Shown here piece after piece: positions 60,053 to 64,000 of a stretch of DNA of 64,000 bases. The stretch spans positions 1,364,001-1,428,000 of the forward strand of contig NZ_CP080647.1 in assembly GCF_019599145.1 (NCBI RefSeq), read 5' to 3'. The number at the start of each line of letters is the position of its first letter. Positions within the stretch are counted from its first letter, which is position 1. Position numbers and translations under genes: made by a program. This DNA comes from Streptomyces akebiae. Lineage in GTDB: Bacteria; Actinomycetota; Actinomycetes; Streptomycetales; Streptomycetaceae. The notes under the pieces are model-generated. The model saw only the letters and a program-made list of their open reading frames with translations. It was not told the origin of the DNA and did not search any database.

Positions 60053-60569
60053 GCTGGGCGTGGTGGAAGTCGAAGTGCTCGTTCGGGTAGCGGTAGATGT
60101 CGGCGAGCGTCATGAAGTCCTCGAAGAACGGGTCCCAGCGCACGGGGTAGTGCATGCCGCGCTGGAGTTCAGCCTCGGATTCCGCGGCGAGCCTGCGCTC
60201 CAGGCAGGCAGTGACCCGGTCGAATCTGGCGGCCATGCGGCGCGGCCCGTAGAACTTCACCGCCCCCACGGGACCGGCGTAGTTGATCAGGTCGAACGGG
60301 ACCGTCGCCACGTCCAGCAGCCTGGCGAACACCTTCCCGACACTGCGGGGAAGCCGCCCGAAGACGCGCACAAGGACCAGCAGCCGCAGGACGATCATGT
60401 AGCCGAAAAGCATGTGCCACAGCAGCTGCTCGTTCGTCCACCGGGTGACTTCGGTGGCCCGGGCAAGGTCGGCCTTCGAAGCCGTGTCCAGGAGACGATG
60501 GAACGCCTGCCGGGCCCGCTCGTAGTCCTCGTGTACCGCCTGCCGGTCCATCGGATACGTGTATGCCAT
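60030..60569 (-). CDS. DinB-like (DUF664-type) protein
   Basis: 179 residues from the ATG at 60569. Helical, with HEDYERARQAFHRLLDTASK near the N-terminus, TNEQLLWHMLFGYMIVL with a candidate metal histidine, and YPNEHFDFHHAQLTLDG at the C-terminus with further histidines. This fits the DinB four-helix metalloprotein fold, often thiol-dependent transferases or stress proteins. No catalytic assignment is possible. It is followed by nothing in the same orientation until merB; its promoter is probably just upstream of 60,600. Confidence 0.75.
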   Translation of the reverse strand: MAYTYPMDRQAVHEDYERARQAFHRLLDTASKADLARATEVTRWTNEQLLWHMLFGYMIVLRLLVLVRVFGRLPRSVGKVFARLLDVATVPFDLINYAGPVGAVKFYGPRRMAARFDRVTACLERRLAAESEAELQRGMHYPVRWDPFFEDFMTLADIYRYPNEHFDFHHAQLTLDGES

Positions 60570-60661
60570 GGCCTGTGCTCCCGCTCGACCTTCACGGTTC
60601 CACCCGGGGTTGCGATGATGCCCCCTCCAAGACGCCGTAACCAACAGGGCGCCCTGCCTTG

Positions 60662-61180
60662 TCAGCGGGTCTGGTCGCGCTGCCGGCGGCGTCCGAGGGC
60701 GGTTACGCCGCGGGGCTTGAACACCGACAGAGAGGCGGCCGCCAGCAGCACCACGAGGGCGGCGGCCGCGTCAGCGATCAACTGGATGCGCATGCCCTCC
60801 AGCTCACCGTCCGCCAGCGCGGCCCGGGCCGCCGCGTCGGCGAGGTGCCCGACCGGCTGCATGTGAACGAGCAGCACCACGGTGGCGACCACGGTGATCA
60901 ACAACTTCGCGATCACCCAGTAGTGCCGCAGCAGCCCCCACACCGTCCCCAGCGACTGCACCACGCCGGTCACCAACGATGCGCCGGCCAACGGCACGAT
61001 CACGAACCATCCCACCAGCTCCATCGCCACATACGACGACCGGACCGTCTGAGGAGCATCGCTGACCAGACCGGCGACGGCCAGTGCGAGGAAGGCCGCG
61101 ACCGCGCCCAGCCAGCCCAGGGAAGCAGTGACGTGCGCGGTCAGCGTCGCCTTGCGCAGCCGCGCGGGAAACGGGCTCAC
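60662..61180 (-). CDS. DUF2269-like integral membrane protein
   Basis: 172 residues from GTG 61180, which overlaps the stop of the small gene before it (GTGA). Four membrane segments: VTASLGWLGAVAAFLALAVA, VAMELVGWFVIVPLAGASL, WVIAKLLITVVATVVLLVHM and LIADAAAALVVLLAAASLSV. Conserved histidines lie near helix ends (LTAHVT, LVHMQPVGHL). This is the layout of DUF2269-type membrane proteins. It is co-transcribed with the 49-residue gene and divergent from a TetR gene. Confidence 0.75.
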   Translation of the reverse strand: MSPFPARLRKATLTAHVTASLGWLGAVAAFLALAVAGLVSDAPQTVRSSYVAMELVGWFVIVPLAGASLVTGVVQSLGTVWGLLRHYWVIAKLLITVVATVVLLVHMQPVGHLADAAARAALADGELEGMRIQLIADAAAALVVLLAAASLSVFKPRGVTALGRRRQRDQTR

Positions 61181-61326
61181 GGGGCGTGCCCGACCATGCC
61201 GCCCCCGGCCAGGTGCACGATCACGAACACCACAATCAGGGCGACCACCACTGCTGCGGAGATCTTCACCCAGCGCGGCGCCCGGTGATCATCAGGCGCG
61301 TCGGGGCGGGAAGGCAAGTCAGCCAT
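61177..61326 (-). CDS. Small single-pass membrane protein
   Basis: 49 residues from the ATG at 61326. It begins MADLPSRPDAPDDHRAPRW, then has one transmembrane helix VKISAAVVVALIVVFVIVHL and a short tail GGGMVGHAP. Such short proteins precede DUF2269-like genes in actinobacteria; the 4-nt overlap indicates co-translation. Confidence 0.65.
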   Translation of the reverse strand: MADLPSRPDAPDDHRAPRWVKISAAVVVALIVVFVIVHLAGGGMVGHAP

Positions 61327-61365
61327 GGCGTCCTCCAGGAGTCGGGCGCAGACCGACCGCGCCAA

Positions 61366-61434
61366 TCTTTTTCAATACACAGTGTCTCTCTCCCGGCGGA
61401 GTGTATCCAGGGTAGACGTCTGTATCCTTGAGGG
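61366..61434. promoter_or_regulatory. Divergent TetR-controlled promoter region
   Basis: A/T-richer than its surroundings. On the minus strand the heptamer GGATACA occurs twice (around 61,427-61,433 and 61,404-61,410), flanking the palindrome AGACGTCT (61,414-61,421). It is a candidate operator for the TetR gene that starts at 61435. Confidence 0.4.
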
Positions 61435-62004
61435 GTGCCGAAGCTGTGGAACGAGACCATCGACGCCCACCGCCACGCCGTGCGCGAGGCCATCTTGAAC
61501 ACCACCACGGAGCTGGTGAAAGCCGGCGGGCTGCGATCGGTGACCATGTCGCAGATCGCCGAGAAAACCGGCATCGGCCGCGCCACCCTCTACAAGTACT
61601 TCTCCGACGTCGAAGCCGTCCTCCTGGCCTGGCACGAGCGCCAAGTCACAGGCCACCTGCACCAGATGGCCGAGGTTGCCGGACAACCGGGCACCCCTGC
61701 CGAGCGCCTCCAAGCCGTCCTGGAGGCGTATGCGGACATCGCACGCCAGCGCCACGGCGGCGAACTCGCCACTCTTCTCCACCAGGGCGAGCACGTCTCC
61801 CACGCCGAGCACCACCTGGCACACATGGTCCAGGCCCTCATCGCCGAAGGCGCCGACAGCGGCGACCTGCGCGGTGACATCCCACCAGCCGAGCTCGCCC
61901 AGTACTGCCTCCACGCGCTGACTGCCGCAGCGGGCCTTCCCTCAGTGGCCGCTGTCCGCCGGCTCGTCGGGGTCACCCTGAACGGGCTGCGTCCAATTCC
62001 GTAG
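61435..62004 (+). CDS. TetR-family repressor
   Basis: 189 residues from the GTG at 61435. The N-terminal helix-turn-helix reads AGGLRSVTMSQIAEKTGIGR, then ATLYKYFSDVEAVLLAW, the TetR signature. The C-terminal ligand domain has several histidines (HHLAHMV, ATLLHQGEHVSHAEHH). It is divergent from the DUF2269 pair with 108 nt between them, so it probably controls both. Confidence 0.87.
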   Translation: MPKLWNETIDAHRHAVREAILNTTTELVKAGGLRSVTMSQIAEKTGIGRATLYKYFSDVEAVLLAWHERQVTGHLHQMAEVAGQPGTPAERLQAVLEAYADIARQRHGGELATLLHQGEHVSHAEHHLAHMVQALIAEGADSGDLRGDIPPAELAQYCLHALTAAAGLPSVAAVRRLVGVTLNGLRPIP

Positions 62005-62175
62005 CCGCAAGCGCCACATCACGTGAGTCCACGCAGACGAACCCGCTGTACGCGCAGATCCGCACCCATGGCGTAGAAGCGTCCCAACGCGTACTGCGGC
62101 CGCACTCTGACAGGGGCACAGGTACGGGTTCCCGGGTCAAGCCATTCATGAATCTCGGAGGGCGGTTAATGTCGA

Positions 62176-63345
62176 TCACCAGACCACGGGGAGGCTGACG
62201 AGGCCGCCCGTCAGCACCTCGCTGCGGACGGTCAGTTCCTCGATCGGGACGGCGAGCCGCATCGTGGGGAAGCGCCGGACGAGCTGCACGAGGGCGACCT
62301 GCAGTTCGATGCGGGCCAGGGGTGCGCCGATGCAGTAGTGCGCGCCGTGTCCGAACGTGAGGTGGGAGGCGGCGCGGCGCGTGATGTCGAAGCGGTCGGG
62401 GTCGGGGAAGACGGCGGGGTCGTGGTTGGCGGCACCGTTGTCCAGCATGACCAGGTCCCCGGCCTGGATAGTGACGCCGCCGACGTCGAAGTCGGTGCGG
62501 GCGTAGCGGGGTATGCCTCCGCTGCCTTTGCCCGGGGCTCGCAGGACTTCCTCGACGGCATTCGCGATCCGGTCGGGGGATTCTGCCGTGGCCTGCCACT
62601 GGTCCGGGTGGGAGAGCAGCAGCAGTGCGCCGAGGCAGATCTGGACGACGGTGGTCTCGTGGCCGGCGAACAGCAGGGCCATCGCGAGCATGGCGATCTC
62701 GTCGTCACCGACCCCGTCGGTCGCGCACAGACGTGAGATCACGTCGTCACCGGGCTCACGGCGCTTGTGGGTCACGAGCTCCTTTCCGTACTGGAACAGT
62801 TCGCCCAGCCCCTGCTCGGAGCGTTGCCGGTCGAGCACGTCGGCGGCGGCCTGTGTCCAGGTGCGAAACCGGACGCGGGCTTCGTACGGCACGCCGAGCA
62901 GCTCGCAGATGACCAGGATCGGCAGCGGCAGCGCGAGGGCTGTGTTGAGGTCGGCCGGCTGGTCCTGGTGCGTCAGTTGGTCGAGAAGCTCGGCGGTGAG
63001 GACTTCCACGCGAGGACGGAAGGCGCGCATGCGCCCTGGCGTGAAGTGCGGTTGGAGCAGGGAGCGCATACGGACGTGGTCGGTCTTCTCGGTCGCGTAG
63101 TTGCCCAGCGGGCCGCCGAAGAGGGCCGACTCGTTGGAGCGGGCGGCGGTTTCCGGGCACGGGTGGGAACGGCCGAGTCGGCTGTCGTCGAGGAGTTGGC
63201 GCACCTCGTCGTATCCGGTGACGAGCCAGGCATCGTCGCCAACGCGGGTGCGGATCTTGTGGACGGGGCCCTGGGCCTGCAGCTCACGCAGCAGCGGCGG
63301 GACCTGCAAGGGGCCGGTCTGTTCGAAGGGCAGCTGGGGAGTCAC
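62176..63345 (-). CDS. Cytochrome P450 (CYP105-like bacterial class)
   Basis: 389 residues. I-helix AGHETT (oxygen activation), ExxR in EEVLRAPG, and heme ligand loop FGHGAHYCIGAPLAR with the cysteine thiolate. A typical N-terminal region ends DDAWLVTGYDEVRQLLDD. It is a soluble bacterial P450 that would hydroxylate a small molecule with ferredoxin partners, none of which is adjacent. It is divergent from a TetR gene, with tandem operators between. The CYP105-like label is by general resemblance only. Confidence 0.9.
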   Translation of the reverse strand: MTPQLPFEQTGPLQVPPLLRELQAQGPVHKIRTRVGDDAWLVTGYDEVRQLLDDSRLGRSHPCPETAARSNESALFGGPLGNYATEKTDHVRMRSLLQPHFTPGRMRAFRPRVEVLTAELLDQLTHQDQPADLNTALALPLPILVICELLGVPYEARVRFRTWTQAAADVLDRQRSEQGLGELFQYGKELVTHKRREPGDDVISRLCATDGVGDDEIAMLAMALLFAGHETTVVQICLGALLLLSHPDQWQATAESPDRIANAVEEVLRAPGKGSGGIPRYARTDFDVGGVTIQAGDLVMLDNGAANHDPAVFPDPDRFDITRRAASHLTFGHGAHYCIGAPLARIELQVALVQLVRRFPTMRLAVPIEELTVRSEVLTGGLVSLPVVW

Positions 63346-63367
63346 GGCAGCTCCTGAGTAGACGCGA

Positions 63368-63420
63368 GTTTGTACACTCCGATGTAAACAAACGTACTTG
63401 TATACTCATGTGTAAACAAG
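63368..63420. promoter_or_regulatory. Tandem dyad operators between P450 and TetR genes
   Basis: Two near-identical inverted repeats lie head to tail. The first (63,368-63,393) has arms GTTTGTACA / TGTAAACAAAC; the second (63,397-63,420) has arms CTTGTATAC / GTGTAAACAAG. They are likely cooperative binding sites for the TetR protein encoded immediately downstream, covering both promoters. Confidence 0.8.
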
Positions 63421-63431
63421 AGGAGGATCGG

Positions 63432-64000
63432 GTGGCGGCAGAGCGAGCAGACTCCGATGGCGTCGAGCCGGTGAAGCGGATGCGGCGCGCCGAACGACGT
63501 GAGCAGATCTTGGATGCCGCCACCCGGGCGTTCGCACGCGCTGGCTTTGCTGGCACTGGCCTTGATGACGTCGCCGCCGAGGCGGGCATCACCCGGGTGA
63601 TGCTCTACCGGCACTTCGAGTCGAAAGCCGGCATGTACCGAGCGGTCCTGGACCGAGCCTGCGCCCGGCTCGCGGGAAACGTGGGCAGCGGCAACTTCGA
63701 CGAGAACTCGGTGCCCGCCCTGGTCCGTGCCGCGGCGGCCGACCCCGACGCCTTCCGGCTGCTGTTCCGTCATGCCGCCCGGGAGCCGGAGTTCCGCGAC
63801 CTCATCGACACTCTGACAGCGGCTTCGACCGAGATCGCCCAGCGTAACCTTGCCGCACTCCTGCCCGCCGGACCCTGGCTGGGCTGGGCGGCGCGGGTGA
63901 TTCCCGCATTCACCATCGAAGCCGTCATCGGCTGGCTGGACGCCGGACAGCCGGACCCGGAAGCTGCGGCGGACCGGATCAGTCAGGCCATCCACGGAGT
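63432..64000 (+). CDS. TetR-family regulator (3' end off the window)
   Basis: 189 residues visible from the GTG at 63432 (AGGAGG 5 nt upstream). The DNA-binding domain reads REQILDAATRAFARAGFAGT, then EAGITRVMLYRHFESKAGM. The ligand domain (DPDAFRLLFRHAAREPEFRD) is nearly complete, but the frame is still open at 64000. It is divergent from the P450 gene; the tandem operators lie just upstream, so autoregulation and control of the P450 are likely. Confidence 0.88.
   Translation, partial: MAAERADSDGVEPVKRMRRAERREQILDAATRAFARAGFAGTGLDDVAAEAGITRVMLYRHFESKAGMYRAVLDRACARLAGNVGSGNFDENSVPALVRAAAADPDAFRLLFRHAAREPEFRDLIDTLTAASTEIAQRNLAALLPAGPWLGWAARVIPAFTIEAVIGWLDAGQPDPEAAADRISQAIHG

Noticed and set aside
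1..64000. tRNA, rRNA, CRISPR arrays, integrase or insertion-sequence transposase
   Set aside because: None could be recognised by reading the sequence; an att site or replication origin was also not found.

Overview
The window is high-GC actinobacterial DNA, most likely Streptomyces. Signs of this are third-position G/C bias, frequent GTG starts, TGA stops, ATGA-coupled genes and many lipoproteins and TetR-type regulators. No rRNA, tRNA, CRISPR array, transposase or integrase was recognised. The gene content (a complete-looking type IV secretion operon, clustered defence genes, metal-resistance cassettes and short low-GC inserts) fits an accessory region such as a linear plasmid or an integrative conjugative element. 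No replication, partition or att site is visible to decide which.

Left arm (1-11,000). A type I restriction methylase (HsdM) runs off the left edge. Divergent from it are a protein of unknown function with a PD...EAR motif, an OLD-family ATPase/TOPRIM nuclease and a UvrD-family helicase; the last two form a Gabija-like pair. Next comes a leftward operon of three genes that each overlap by 4 nt: a small partner protein, an AbiEii-like nucleotidyltransferase and a DUF1173-like protein with a nuclease-like C-terminus. A beta-propeller lipoprotein follows a CsoR-like copper operator.

Centre (11,056-39,268). One leftward operon of about 28 kb encodes a conjugation machine: a DUF6112-type small membrane protein, a VirB8/TcpC-like protein, a VirB6/TrbL-like protein, an SCO6880-like protein, a VirB4 ATPase, a VirD4 coupling ATPase, a DUF4913 protein and two paralogous small proteins. 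It ends in a giant protein of about 6,600 residues that joins a DNA methylase, an SF2 helicase, a UvrD helicase and an FtsK-gamma-like winged helix. A divergent operon (39,718-41,675) begins with a secreted lytic transglycosylase/NlpC-P60 cell-wall hydrolase, as expected beside a Gram-positive conjugation system.

Cargo (41,700-48,900). This holds a DUF6615 nuclease-like protein, several unknowns, a visibly lower-GC pair (trypsin-like protease plus small membrane protein) and a GMC oxidoreductase.

Right part (48,938-64,000). A methyltransferase/NUDIX/ABC exporter operon starts with a truncated MFS gene. It is followed by a CmtR-CDF cadmium/lead-type module, and then a copper-associated cassette (DUF6153, DUF305, BNR-type lipoprotein, CsoR-like operator, DUF4396, four-helix copper-binding protein). 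A MerR-MerB organomercury pair with a clear palindromic operator comes next, then a DinB-like protein, a TetR-divergent membrane pair, and a cytochrome P450 divergent from a TetR gene with tandem operators. The two CsoR-like operators, 48 kb apart, are exact reverse complements of each other.
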